64,000 bases of DNA from Glutamicibacter sp002979865 (GTDB lineage: Bacteria; Actinomycetota; Actinomycetes; Actinomycetales; Micrococcaceae): assembly GCF_050030965.1 (NCBI RefSeq), contig NZ_CP188297.1, positions 1,116,001 through 1,180,000 on the forward strand, read 5' to 3'. How positions within the stretch are numbered: the stretch's first letter is position 1; every line of letters starts with the position of its first letter. The position numbers and the translations under genes are program-made. The notes beneath the pieces were generated by a model. The model saw nothing but the letters and a program-made list of their open reading frames with translations. It was not told the origin of the DNA and did not search any database. This document shows positions 16,985-25,502 of the stretch, one piece after another.

Positions 16985-17458
16985 ATGACTAGCAAAATCA
17001 CCGCCAAATCAGCGAAGGAAGAACTGTTCATGAAATGCGACCTCGTTCAGGAGCTGAACTTCCTAGTGGCGCGCATGCGCTCCCTGGGTTCGACTCGGGC
17101 CAACCATGCGCTGAAGCCACTCGGCCTCAAGGTGCGTTCCTACTCGGTACTTTCCTTGGCGTGCAGCGACATCACCCCCACCCAACGCGATCTCGCTGAA
17201 TTTCTCGCGCTCGATCCAAGCCAGATCGTGCCACTAGTGGACGGGCTGGAAACCAGTGGACTAGTCTCCCGAATTCCAGATCCCAGCGACCGCCGCTCCA
17301 AGGTGATAGTAGCCACCGCGGCCGGCCGGAAGCTCTACGCGCAGGCGCGCAAGATCACCAGGCAAAACGAGGACGAGACCTTGGAAGCGCTAACCCCGCA
17401 GGAGCGGCTGCAGCTGCGCGATCTGCTATCCCGGGTAGCGCTGGCTGACGCGGAGTAG
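16985..17458 (+). CDS. MarR family transcriptional regulator (CouR/PhdR-like)
   Basis: A protein of about 157 residues with a MarR winged helix. The recognition region is TPTQRDLAEFLALDPSQIVPLVDGLETSGLVSR and the wing is DPSDRRSKVIVATAAGRKL. The ATG at 16985 follows GGGGAC. In-frame starts at 16937 and 16964 are possible but would run through the shared operator motif. It faces the hydroxycinnamate operon and precedes pobA. MarR-type repressors (CouR, PhdR) that respond to hydroxycinnamoyl-CoA control the equivalent clusters elsewhere, so the same role is likely. Confidence 0.85.
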   Translation: MTSKITAKSAKEELFMKCDLVQELNFLVARMRSLGSTRANHALKPLGLKVRSYSVLSLACSDITPTQRDLAEFLALDPSQIVPLVDGLETSGLVSRIPDPSDRRSKVIVATAAGRKLYAQARKITRQNEDETLEALTPQERLQLRDLLSRVALADAE

Positions 17459-17523
17459 CACCCCATTTTTCTCATTCATTGAGAACCCGGCTGTCTGCCC
17501 GATCACATGCGCCGCATCATGAG

Positions 17524-17542
17524 GGAAGTTCTTATTACTTCC
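17524..17542. promoter_or_regulatory. Inverted repeat upstream of pobA
   Basis: GGAAGT and ACTTCC flank seven bases in the 158-nt space between the MarR gene and pobA. It is a candidate operator for pobA-pca control. There is no direct evidence of which regulator binds. Confidence 0.35.
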
Positions 17543-17616
17543 TTAGACCAGATGCATCGGTCCGGCAACGCAGCCGGCAGCGCGGCTCTGGTCCAGACGC
17601 TAGCGAGGCAGGTCCC

Positions 17617-18813
17617 ATGGCTCAGAATCCGCGCATTCTCAAGACCAAGGTCGGCATCATCGGCGGCGGTCCAGCAGGGCTCATGCTCTCCCACCTGCTG
17701 GCCGCATCCGGCATCGAGAACATCGTCGTGGAAATGCGCGACCACGAGGCCATCCGCAACACCCACCGCGCGGGCATCCTCGAAGCCCAGGCTGTCAAGA
17801 TGCTCACCGAGTCCGGCGTGGATGGACGGGTCCTGACCCACGGCGACGAGCACGCCGGCATCGACCTGCGCTTCAACGGCGAATCCCACCCGCTGGACTT
17901 CCGCGATCTGGTCGACGCCACCGTCACCCTGTACGCGCAGAACGAGGTCTTCGTTGACCTGGCCGCGGCGCGCCAGCGCGACCAGGGCGACGTGCGGTAC
18001 TCCTGCGAAGTCACCGAGATCCTGGACATGGAGACCTCCACCCCGAAGTTCCGCTTCACCGATGAGCAGGGCAACCTCTTCGAGGTGCACGCCGATGTGA
18101 TCGTCGGCGCCGACGGCTCGCGCTCCTTCGCCCGCCGCCAAATGCCCGAAACGCTGCGCAAGGATTTCAAGGTCGCCTACCCCTTCGCCTGGTTCGGCAT
18201 CCTCACCGAGGCGCCGAAGTCCGCGCCGGAACTGGTCTACGCGAACTCCCCGCACGGCTTCGCGCTGATCTCCCAGCGCAGCGAAACGGTGCAGCGCATG
18301 TACTTCCAATGCGACCCGAACGAAGACGTGAATGCCTGGAGCGATGACCGTATCTGGGCCGAGCTGCAAAAATGCGTGGACGGGCCGGATAATTTCCAGC
18401 TGAAAACCGGCGAGATCTTCGACAAGACCGTGCTGGGCTTCCGCTCCTTCGTGCGCGAACCCCTCTCCCACGGGCGGATGTTCCTGATCGGCGATGCCGG
18501 GCACACCGTCCCGCCCACCGGAGCCAAGGGCCTGAACCTGGCATTCGCCGATGTGAAGGTGCTCTTCGAGGCCCTGGACTCCTACTTCTCCACCGGCAGC
18601 GAGCAGCTGCTGGACGGCTATTCGGACCTGGCGCTGAAGCGCGTGTGGAAGGCGCAGAACTTCTCCTACTGGATGACCTCCATGCTGCACACCCCGGTAG
18701 GCGGGGACCCTTTCATGGCCAAGCGCGCCCTGGGCGAACTGGAAACGGTCACCTCCTCGCGCTTCGGCCAGCAGTACCTGGCCGAGTCCTACACCGGCTG
18801 GCCCCACGCTTAG
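17617..18813 (+). CDS. pobA: 4-hydroxybenzoate 3-monooxygenase
   Basis: A 398-residue flavoprotein hydroxylase, close to the 394 residues of Pseudomonas PobA. It shows the FAD-binding GIIGGGPAGLML near the N-terminus, the middle motif VGADGSRSFAR, and the second FAD motif FLIGDAGHTVPPTGAKGLNLA. The residues around RAGILEAQ and QRMYFQC follow the PobA pattern. It turns 4-hydroxybenzoate into protocatechuate with NAD(P)H and O2. The ATG at 17617 follows GAGG. The upstream in-frame extension to 17479 lacks family similarity. It is the first gene before pcaHGBDC on the same strand, linking p-coumarate breakdown to the ring-cleavage genes. Confidence 0.95.
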   Translation: MAQNPRILKTKVGIIGGGPAGLMLSHLLAASGIENIVVEMRDHEAIRNTHRAGILEAQAVKMLTESGVDGRVLTHGDEHAGIDLRFNGESHPLDFRDLVDATVTLYAQNEVFVDLAAARQRDQGDVRYSCEVTEILDMETSTPKFRFTDEQGNLFEVHADVIVGADGSRSFARRQMPETLRKDFKVAYPFAWFGILTEAPKSAPELVYANSPHGFALISQRSETVQRMYFQCDPNEDVNAWSDDRIWAELQKCVDGPDNFQLKTGEIFDKTVLGFRSFVREPLSHGRMFLIGDAGHTVPPTGAKGLNLAFADVKVLFEALDSYFSTGSEQLLDGYSDLALKRVWKAQNFSYWMTSMLHTPVGGDPFMAKRALGELETVTSSRFGQQYLAESYTGWPHA

Positions 18814-18876
18814 CCTTCGCCCTTGCCAAGCATTTCCTCCACCACGCCCGTACGCCCCCTTCGAAAGGAGCACGCA

Positions 18877-19710
18877 GTGAGCACCGAAACCACAGCTAAC
18901 GAGTCGTTCAGCGATTCCCCCGTGCTGGACCCCGCAGCCACGACGCTCTCGCAAGAATCCATCAGCCAGGAAATCGCCGATATCCATGCGGCCTACCGCC
19001 AGTCGGTGGTCGAGGGCAAGAAAGCCGAGACCCAGCCGCGCATCGACTTCGCGCCCTACCGTTCCTCGCTGCTGCGCCACCCGACCAAGAACCTGCGCCA
19101 TGTGGACCCGGAAACCATTGAGCTGCACTCCCCGGCCTTCGGCCAGCGCGACGTGCACGCGCTGGAATCGGATCTGACGATCCAGCACAACGGCGAGCCG
19201 ATCGGCGAGCGCATCGTGGTCGCCGGCCGCGTGCTCGATGGCGACGGCCGCCCGGTGGCCGGGCAGCTGGTGGAAATCTGGCAGGCCAATGCCGCCGGAC
19301 GCTACATCCACAAGCGCGACCAGCATCCGGCCCCGATCGATCCGAACTTCACCGGCGTGGGACGCGCCATCACCGGCCCGAACGGAGAATACTCCTTCAC
19401 CACCATCAAGCCGGCACCCTACCCGTGGAAGAACCACCACAACGCCTGGCGCCCGGCGCACATCCATTTCTCGCTGTTCGGCACCGACTTCACCCAGCGC
19501 ATGATCACCCAGATGTACTTCCCGGGCGACCCGCTGTTCAGCCTCGACCCGATCTACCAGGCGATCACCGACAAGGAAGCGCGCGACCGCCTGGTCGCCA
19601 GCTACGACCATTCGCTGACGTCCCATGAATGGGCTACCGGATACAACTGGGACATCGTACTCACCGGCTCCAACCGCACCTGGATGGAAGATGAAGAGGG
19701 AGACCACTAG
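18877..19710 (+). CDS. pcaH: Protocatechuate 3,4-dioxygenase beta subunit
   Basis: A 277-residue intradiol dioxygenase subunit from a GTG start at 18877, preceded by AAAGGAG. The four ferric-iron ligands are visible: Tyr143 (GRYIH), Tyr182 (PYPW), His195 and His197 (RPAHIHF). With the alpha subunit it opens protocatechuate between the hydroxyls to 3-carboxy-cis,cis-muconate. The N-terminal region of about 80 residues before the barrel (LRHPTKNLRHV) is typical of PcaH. Only one base separates it from pcaG. Confidence 0.95.
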   Translation: MSTETTANESFSDSPVLDPAATTLSQESISQEIADIHAAYRQSVVEGKKAETQPRIDFAPYRSSLLRHPTKNLRHVDPETIELHSPAFGQRDVHALESDLTIQHNGEPIGERIVVAGRVLDGDGRPVAGQLVEIWQANAAGRYIHKRDQHPAPIDPNFTGVGRAITGPNGEYSFTTIKPAPYPWKNHHNAWRPAHIHFSLFGTDFTQRMITQMYFPGDPLFSLDPIYQAITDKEARDRLVASYDHSLTSHEWATGYNWDIVLTGSNRTWMEDEEGDH

Positions 19711-19711
19711 C

Positions 19712-20290
19712 ATGGCTCAGGCACCAGAACTGAAGCTGGCCCCCACACCGGGCCAGACCATCGGCCCGTTCTACGGCTACGCATTGCCCTATGAGAAGGG
19801 CAATGAGCTGATCAGCCAGGCCCATCCCCGCTCGGTGCGCCTGCACGGGATGGTCTATGACGGCAACGGCGAGGCCATTCCGGACGCCCTGCTGGAAATC
19901 TGGCAGGCCGACGAGAACGGCAATGTCGTTTCCCGCGATGGCTCGCTGGTCCGCGACGGCTACATCTTCACCGGGTGGGGACGGGCGGCGGTGGATAACG
20001 CCGGGCACTACACCTTCACCACCGTGAACCCGGGCGCTACCGAAGAGGGCAAGGCCCCGTTCATCATGCTCGCGGTTTTCGCCCGCGGCCTGCTCAATCG
20101 CCTGTTCACCCGCATCTACCTGCCGGAGGACACCGAAGCGCTGGCTAGAGACCCGTTGCTGTCATCGCTGGGCGAAGCAGAACGCGCAACGCTGATTGCT
20201 GCTCGCGAAGACGACGGCTCGCTGCGCTTCGATATCCGCCTGCAAGGCGGGAACGAAACGGTGTTCCTCTCCTACCCGCGCGAGAGCTAG
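19712..20290 (+). CDS. pcaG: Protocatechuate 3,4-dioxygenase alpha subunit
   Basis: A 192-residue subunit homologous to PcaH but without the iron-binding tyrosines and histidines, as normal for PcaG. Visible family signatures are PTPGQTIGPFY at the N-terminus, LLEIWQADENG, and the strand FTTVNPG. It completes the active site at the subunit interface. Its start codon lies one base after the pcaH stop, so the two subunits are made from coupled cistrons. A large hairpin follows before pcaB. Confidence 0.95.
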   Translation: MAQAPELKLAPTPGQTIGPFYGYALPYEKGNELISQAHPRSVRLHGMVYDGNGEAIPDALLEIWQADENGNVVSRDGSLVRDGYIFTGWGRAAVDNAGHYTFTTVNPGATEEGKAPFIMLAVFARGLLNRLFTRIYLPEDTEALARDPLLSSLGEAERATLIAAREDDGSLRFDIRLQGGNETVFLSYPRES

Positions 20291-20301
20291 TTGCCACCGC
20301 G

Positions 20302-20364
20302 ACACCCCGCTGGATTGCCCCAGCGCCCGCACTGTTACGGGCGTTGGAGCGCCCGGCGGGGTGT
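20302..20364 (+). promoter_or_regulatory. Nested intercistronic hairpin between pcaG and pcaB
   Basis: An outer stem pairs ACACCCCGC (20302-20310) with GCGGGGTGT (20356-20364). An inner stem pairs CCAGCGCCCG (20320-20329) with CGGGCGTTGG (20338-20347, one G-T pair). No T-run follows. It could shield pcaHG mRNA, be a processing site, or lower expression of the downstream genes. Confidence 0.6.
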
Positions 20365-20435
20365 TGCCCGTTGCCGGGCACTACAGTTCTAGATAGACGG
20401 CTTATACGCTCAACAGCTAAGAATCGAGGCACCGA

Positions 20436-21842
20436 ATGGATGGCGCAGACTACGGCGTGCTGGCCCCCGCCTGGGCAGGAACTGCGGCCGCGGCCTTGGC
20501 CAGCGATGCGTCTTTCGTCCAAGCCATGCTGGATGCCGAAGCCGGATGGGTGCAGGTCCAGGCGGATGCCGGCCTGTGCAGCGTCCAGGATGCGCAGGCC
20601 GTGCGCGAGGTGGCCAGCGTGGACCGCTACGACCTGGCCTTGCTGGCCTCCCGGACACCGGATGGGGCCAATGCGCTCATCCCGCTGCTGGGCATGATGC
20701 GCGACCTGCTCAAGCACGACGGGGCCGCGGCAACTGCGGGCACCGCGTTGCACCGCGGTGCCACCAGCCAGGACATCATCGACACAGCGCTGATGCTGGT
20801 CCTGTCCAAGACGCTCACGCTCACGCTGGCAGATCTGCGCAGCACCGCTGGCGGGTTGGCTGCCCTGGCGCAGGCCCACCGCGGGACCGTGTGCATTGCC
20901 CGCTCGCTGACCCAGCATGCGCTGCCCACCACCTTGGGCTGGAAAGCGGCCAGCTGGCTCTCGGCCGTGCTGGATGCCGAGCAGCAGCTGGATGCCGCGG
21001 CGCGGCAGCTGCGCTTGCAATGGGGCGGTGCGGTGGGCACGCTCGCCTCCCTGGAGCAGCTGCTCTCCGGCCAGCCGGAGACAACGGCCACAAGCCAGTC
21101 GCTGTCCTCGGATCTGGCGGCCCTGCTGGGCCTGGAGGATCCGGGAACGCCCTGGCACACCAACCGCATGCCGATTCTCCAGCTTGGCTCCGCACTGGGT
21201 GCGGCCATTGCCGCGCTGGGGACCCTGGGCGCTGATGTGCTCACCGCCTCCCGTCCGGAAATCGGCGAGCTGTCCGAACCTCGCGAGGCCGGCAAGGGCG
21301 GCTCCTCGGCTATGCCGCAGAAGCAGAACCCGGTGCGCTCGGTACTGCTGCGCAATGCGGCATTCAGCGCCCCCGGATTGCTCTCCACCCTGTTCACTGC
21401 TGCCGGCACCGCGGTGGATGAACGCCCCGATGGCGGCTGGCACGCCGAATGGAGTGCCCTGCGCGAACTGGCCCGGCTGGCATCAGGGGCGGCATTCCAC
21501 GCTTCGTTCCTGGCCAACGGCCTGGGAGTGGATCGCGCTGCCATCGAGCGGAACCTCGCCCTGGGCGGAGATGCCGTGCTCTCCGAACGACTCGCTGCCG
21601 CCCTGGCTGATCTGGTGGTCGGCGGAAAACCGGCCATCCAGGCCTTGGTGCGCCGCAGCCTCGACGAGGGCATTTCCCTGCGCGATCTGCTGCGCCTGGA
21701 AATCTCCGTGCATGCCTTGAACGACCAGGACCTCTACGAATTATTCGATCCAGCTGGCTACCTCGGTGCCGCGGATCGCTTCACCGAAACCGTACTCGCC
21801 GATTACTCGGCACGGAAGGAATCATGGCAGTCCCGCAACTAA
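20436..21842 (+). CDS. pcaB: 3-carboxy-cis,cis-muconate cycloisomerase
   Basis: A 468-residue member of the fumarase/aspartase superfamily. The superfamily signature GGSSAMPQKQNPVRSVLL (about residue 290) and the N-terminal HRGATSQDIIDTALM are clear. It lactonises 3-carboxymuconate to 4-carboxymuconolactone. The ATG at 20436 follows GAGG. Its last 19 nt overlap the pcaD start, so translation is coupled. The length is slightly over the usual 450, the extra residues lying at the C-terminus. Confidence 0.93.
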   Translation: MDGADYGVLAPAWAGTAAAALASDASFVQAMLDAEAGWVQVQADAGLCSVQDAQAVREVASVDRYDLALLASRTPDGANALIPLLGMMRDLLKHDGAAATAGTALHRGATSQDIIDTALMLVLSKTLTLTLADLRSTAGGLAALAQAHRGTVCIARSLTQHALPTTLGWKAASWLSAVLDAEQQLDAAARQLRLQWGGAVGTLASLEQLLSGQPETTATSQSLSSDLAALLGLEDPGTPWHTNRMPILQLGSALGAAIAALGTLGADVLTASRPEIGELSEPREAGKGGSSAMPQKQNPVRSVLLRNAAFSAPGLLSTLFTAAGTAVDERPDGGWHAEWSALRELARLASGAAFHASFLANGLGVDRAAIERNLALGGDAVLSERLAAALADLVVGGKPAIQALVRRSLDEGISLRDLLRLEISVHALNDQDLYELFDPAGYLGAADRFTETVLADYSARKESWQSRN

Positions 21843-22621
21843 CCCCCTCCTTGCTGCACACCGACAAGGCACTTCCCACCCTCATCGTCGGCCCCTCGCT
21901 GGGCACTGCGGCCCTGCCGCTGTGGGCTCCGGCCTTGCCTTACCTCAAGGACAAGTTCCAGGTCATCGCCTGGGACCTGCCGGGGCACGGCGAAAGCAAG
22001 CCGTCCACCGAAGCCTTCTCGCTGGCCGAACTGGCTACCGGCGTCACCAAGGCCGTCGAGGCGCTGCGTGCCGACGGCGTCATCTCCGAGGGCAGCAAGC
22101 TGTACTACGCCGGAGTGTCGATCGGCGGGGCCACCGCCCTGCAGCTGGCCGTGGACCACGCCGGCTTCTTCAATGCGTTGTCCTCCATCTGCTCTGCGGC
22201 GAAGATCGGTACCCCCGAAGGATGGACCGACCGTGCCGAGCTGGTCGCCAAGGCCGGCACCCCGACCATGGTCGCCGGTTCTGCAGAGCGCTGGTTCGCA
22301 CCGGGATTCATCGAGAAGGAGCCGGTGATCAGCACCGAGCTGCTGCACAGCCTGCAGAACGCTGACCGCTTCGCCTACGCCCACGCCTGCGGCGCCTTGG
22401 CAGGATTCGACGTGCGCGGGCAGCTGGCTTCAACCAGCGACCCGATCATTGCCATCAACGGCGCACAGGACCAGGTGTGCCCTCCGGCAGACGCGGAGTT
22501 CATCGCCGAAAATGCACCCCGCGGAACCATGGCGGTCATCGATTCGGCCGCCCACCTGGCCCCGGCCGAAGCACCCGAAGAGACCGCGGCCTTGCTGGCC
22601 GAGTTCTTGCTGGCCAACTAG
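21824..22621 (+). CDS. pcaD: 3-oxoadipate enol-lactonase
   Basis: A 265-residue alpha/beta hydrolase. The nucleophile elbow is GVSIGG (Ser99), the acid lies probably in NGAQDQVCPP, and the catalytic His is in SAAHLAPAEAP. It opens 3-oxoadipate enol-lactone to 3-oxoadipate. The ATG follows CGGAAGGAATC. It overlaps pcaB by 19 nt, and pcaC starts 18 nt after it. In many actinobacteria pcaD is fused to pcaC as pcaL; here the two are separate genes. Confidence 0.92.
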   Translation: MAVPQLTPSLLHTDKALPTLIVGPSLGTAALPLWAPALPYLKDKFQVIAWDLPGHGESKPSTEAFSLAELATGVTKAVEALRADGVISEGSKLYYAGVSIGGATALQLAVDHAGFFNALSSICSAAKIGTPEGWTDRAELVAKAGTPTMVAGSAERWFAPGFIEKEPVISTELLHSLQNADRFAYAHACGALAGFDVRGQLASTSDPIIAINGAQDQVCPPADAEFIAENAPRGTMAVIDSAAHLAPAEAPEETAALLAEFLLAN

Positions 22622-22639
22622 AAGCGAGGACCTGCAGAA

Positions 22640-23047
22640 ATGGCTGATTCACCGCGCCTTCCCGGCGATACCTACGATGCCGGCATGGAAGTACGCCGCC
22701 AGGTGCTGGGCAACGAGCACGTTGAGCGTTCCACCAGGAACTCGAATGAGTTCACCGACGAATTCCAGGAAATGATCACCCGCTACGCATGGGGCACCAT
22801 CTGGACCCGCGACGGCCTGCCGCGCACTACCCGCAGCGCCATCACGCTGACCGCAATGATCGCCGGCGGCTACTGGGAAGAACTGGAAATGCATGTGCAC
22901 GCGGCCCTGCGCAACGGCATGACTCCCGAAGAAATCAAGGAAGTCTTCTTGCAATGCGCCATCTACTGTTCCGTTCCGGCGGCGAACGTGGCGTTCAAGA
23001 TCGGCAAGAAGGTGCTGGAGGAGTACCCGGCAGCCGAAGGCCAATAG
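22640..23047 (+). CDS. pcaC: 4-carboxymuconolactone decarboxylase
   Basis: A 135-residue all-helical protein of the CMD/AhpD family. It shows the PcaC pattern GMEVRRQVLGNEHVERS, then FQEMITRYAWGTIWTRDGL and a C-terminal FLQCAIYCSVPAANVAFKI. It decarboxylates 4-carboxymuconolactone to 3-oxoadipate enol-lactone, the substrate of PcaD. It is the last gene of the pob-pca run. The genes for the final thiolytic steps are not in the window. Confidence 0.93.
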   Translation: MADSPRLPGDTYDAGMEVRRQVLGNEHVERSTRNSNEFTDEFQEMITRYAWGTIWTRDGLPRTTRSAITLTAMIAGGYWEELEMHVHAALRNGMTPEEIKEVFLQCAIYCSVPAANVAFKIGKKVLEEYPAAEGQ

Positions 23048-23056
23048 CCGTGGCAC

Positions 23057-23074
23057 CGCGCCGCTAGCGGCGCG
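23057..23074. terminator. GC-rich palindrome between convergent pcaC and aspartate dehydrogenase genes
   Basis: CGCGCCGCTAGCGGCGCG is a perfect 18-bp palindrome, 10 nt after pcaC and overlapping the last codons of the convergent gene. It may stop transcription from both sides, though it lacks a T-run. Confidence 0.4.
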
Positions 23075-23855
23075 CCGCCGCGGCTTGCCGGATCGAGTGC
23101 AGCAGGGCCCACGGGACGATGCCGCTGGTGCGCGGGTTGCGTGGCGAGGGGTGGTTCTTGATCGAGAAGCTGTACTCGCCGGCTGGGCCGCGCGCCTCGA
23201 TGCGGTGCTCGGTCAGGCCTGCCTCCGGATCGGCGATCAATCTGGCTGTCACCGCATCCCAATCCCCCACAGCCAACGCCACCGCCGCGGCCACATTCAA
23301 TGACTTCGGGAAGTCCTGGGCCGCTGCCGCGGCTGGACCGCGAAATACCTCTACCGGTCCGGCGGCCTGCTCCAATTCACCGCGCCGCTGCGCATCCATC
23401 CACGGCTGCACCAAGGTGGCCGGCAGCTTGCGCGTCGTCACCAGCACCTGGTCGATGCCGCCCATCCGGGCAGCCGCGCCCAGCAGGTCCAATCCGCCGA
23501 TGGCCCCGGCAGTGCTGGACAAGCGTCCTGGTCCGGCGGCCTGCACTTGCGCGGCGAACTCCGGGTCAGCCAGCGCTCCCATGGAACTGGCCAGCAGGTC
23601 AACCCCGGAGGCCAGGATGCGCACCGCATTCTCGCGCAGGGCTTGCTGGCCCGCGCATTCGACCACCAGGTCGCAGCGCTCCAGGGCCGACTCCCAGCTC
23701 AGCTGCTCATGCTCCAGCCCGGTTTGCGGACGGCGAAGGATCACCCCTTCGAGCTGGGCACCGTGCACCGTCCCGGCTGCCAGTTGCTCCGCCACCACGG
23801 AGCCGATCGCCCCGTGGCCCAGTACTCCCACCCGATACATGCTGCCCGTGGCCAT
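23064..23855 (-). CDS. L-aspartate dehydrogenase family protein
   Basis: A 263-residue NAD(P)-dependent oxidoreductase. The N-terminal Rossmann motif is GVLGHGAIGSVVA, VVECAGQQAL follows, and the C-terminal aspartate-dehydrogenase domain has PKSLNVAAAVALA and NHPSPRNPRTSG. The family deaminates L-aspartate to iminoaspartate/oxaloacetate and sometimes replaces NadB in NAD synthesis. No nad genes are adjacent, so the physiological role is open. AGGA sits five bases before the ATG. It follows benE on the same strand after 101 nt. Confidence 0.82.
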   Translation of the reverse strand: MATGSMYRVGVLGHGAIGSVVAEQLAAGTVHGAQLEGVILRRPQTGLEHEQLSWESALERCDLVVECAGQQALRENAVRILASGVDLLASSMGALADPEFAAQVQAAGPGRLSSTAGAIGGLDLLGAAARMGGIDQVLVTTRKLPATLVQPWMDAQRRGELEQAAGPVEVFRGPAAAAAQDFPKSLNVAAAVALAVGDWDAVTARLIADPEAGLTEHRIEARGPAGEYSFSIKNHPSPRNPRTSGIVPWALLHSIRQAAAARR

Positions 23856-23956
23856 GCCCGTCCTGTCCGAAAAGATCGATGTAAGCTACCGCCAGCTTAG
23901 GCCAGCTCGCAGGCTCGGCACGAACTGCCAGCTGGCCAGGGTGAGGGCCATTGCCG

Positions 23957-25252
23957 CTAGTGCCCGGAAGCGGCCGAATGGTCCGTGCGTTCCATGAGCC
24001 GGGAGACGCCATATCCGATGAGGATGCCCCAGAAGGCGGCGTGGATGTTGAACAGGTCCAGGCCGGAAATGGTCACCACGAACGTCACGAGGGCGCCCAG
24101 GGTGAATTTGGTGGCGAAGGCCGTCACAAAGGCCTGCTGCAGGGCCTTGAGCATGGCGATGCCTCCCAAGGCCAGCACGAAAGCCTCAGGGGTGGCCAGC
24201 ATGAAGCGCGTCAGCGTTGGAGCGAACAGGGCGAAGAGCAGGGACAGGAAGCCATAGACCACCGCTGCGGTGTACTGGCGGTGCTTTTCGCCAGATGATG
24301 TGAGCAACGCGTTGGTTGGCCCGGTGACGCAGGCGGACACCGCGCCGAAGCAGGCATTAAGGATCGAGAACCCGCCCGAGGCCAGCGCAAAGGCATTGAC
24401 CGGGGGCCGGTGCCCGGCAGAGCGCAGCACCGCGACACCCTGGCCATTCTGCACGATCAGCACGATGATGGCCAACGGCACCACCAGTTCCAGCTGCGCA
24501 GCCCAGGTGAATTCCGGAGCGGTGAACACCGGGGTGGCCAGCACGGGCCCGCCAGCTGCGTCCAACGCGAACTGGCCACTGGCGGCCACCGCGATGACCC
24601 CGGCGATCAGCGTGCCCAGCACCGGGGGAATTCTTCTGCCCAGCGCCGGCACCGCAGCGAGCAGGACGAAGACCAGCACCATGGGGCCGGCCACCACCGG
24701 GTTGGCTTGGGTGGACGAGACGATATCGGTGCCGAAGCGCAAGAAGACCGCGGCCACCATGGCCATCACAATCGGCATGGGAATGGCCGCCATGATCCGG
24801 CGCACCACCCCGGTAGCGCCCAAGGCCAGGACCAGCACCCCGGAGACGAAGAACGCCCCGACCACCTCGGGGAAGGACAGGTGCTGCAGCGAAGGACCCA
24901 GCAGCACCGTGCCGGGGATGGACCAGGCGAATCCCAGCGGCTGGCGGTAGAGCAGGGACATCACGATGGTCGCCAACCCGGCGGAGAGGAAGATCCCGCA
25001 GACCCAGGAAGCCATCTCGGCCTGGGACAGCCCGCCAGCGGCACCCACCGCAAGGGTGACCGCGATGGGGCCCGAAGCGGAGAAGACCAGCCCGATCACG
25101 CCATTGCTGGCATACACCCCGCCCACGTCGCGCAGCAGGTCGCGAATTCCGGCAGGCCGCTGCGCGGCCCGCTCCAGCAGCGGTTCGCGCGGTGCTCCCG
25201 CAGCTGCTGGAGTCGATTCGCGGGTCGGCAGGTCATTGGCTGGTTTGGGCAT
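23957..25252 (-). CDS. benE: BenE family benzoate:H+ symporter
   Basis: A 431-residue membrane protein with about 12 helices and BenE family patterns. These include GVIGLVFSASGPIAVTL near the N-terminus, GFAWSIPGTVLLG, and the late GAVSACVTGPTNALL. It should import benzoate with protons. No benzoate dioxygenase genes (benABC) are in the window, so it may serve another aromatic acid of the nearby pathways. AGGAG lies six bases before the ATG, and a hexanucleotide tandem repeat lies just upstream of that. Confidence 0.88.
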   Translation of the reverse strand: MPKPANDLPTRESTPAAAGAPREPLLERAAQRPAGIRDLLRDVGGVYASNGVIGLVFSASGPIAVTLAVGAAGGLSQAEMASWVCGIFLSAGLATIVMSLLYRQPLGFAWSIPGTVLLGPSLQHLSFPEVVGAFFVSGVLVLALGATGVVRRIMAAIPMPIVMAMVAAVFLRFGTDIVSSTQANPVVAGPMVLVFVLLAAVPALGRRIPPVLGTLIAGVIAVAASGQFALDAAGGPVLATPVFTAPEFTWAAQLELVVPLAIIVLIVQNGQGVAVLRSAGHRPPVNAFALASGGFSILNACFGAVSACVTGPTNALLTSSGEKHRQYTAAVVYGFLSLLFALFAPTLTRFMLATPEAFVLALGGIAMLKALQQAFVTAFATKFTLGALVTFVVTISGLDLFNIHAAFWGILIGYGVSRLMERTDHSAASGH

Positions 25253-25272
25253 GTGCGCTCCTGGGCGATGGT

Positions 25273-25344
25273 GGCAGTGTCATTGGCAGTGGCAGTGGCA
25301 GTGGCAGTGGCAGTGGCAGTGGCATTGGCATTGGCATTGGCATT
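25273..25344. repeat. Hexanucleotide tandem repeat in the benE leader
   Basis: Twelve 6-bp units read on the plus strand: one GGCAGT, one GTCATT, six GGCAGT and four GGCATT. The array ends 20 nt before the benE start codon (25252), in its 5' leader or promoter. Such arrays change copy number by slippage. Confidence 0.9.
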
Positions 25345-25502
25345 AATAGTCCACCACCATTGCACGGTCCCAGGGGCCGTAGGGCGTGGCGTATTGATCC
25401 GGGGTATGGCATTCCTAGGATAGTTCTGGCTGCAGATCCCAAGGTACGCAGGGCTAGGATAAGACCGGGGCGATGCGGCCCGCGGATGAAAGGAATGCAG
25501 GG

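Noticed and set aside
17503..19713. A 736-codon minus-strand open frame opposite pobA and pcaH
   Set aside because: It is a shadow of two well-identified genes, and no ribosome site or domain supports it.
23957..25252. A benzoate degradation cluster around benE
   Set aside because: No benABCD or cat genes are present within the window; only the transporter is seen.
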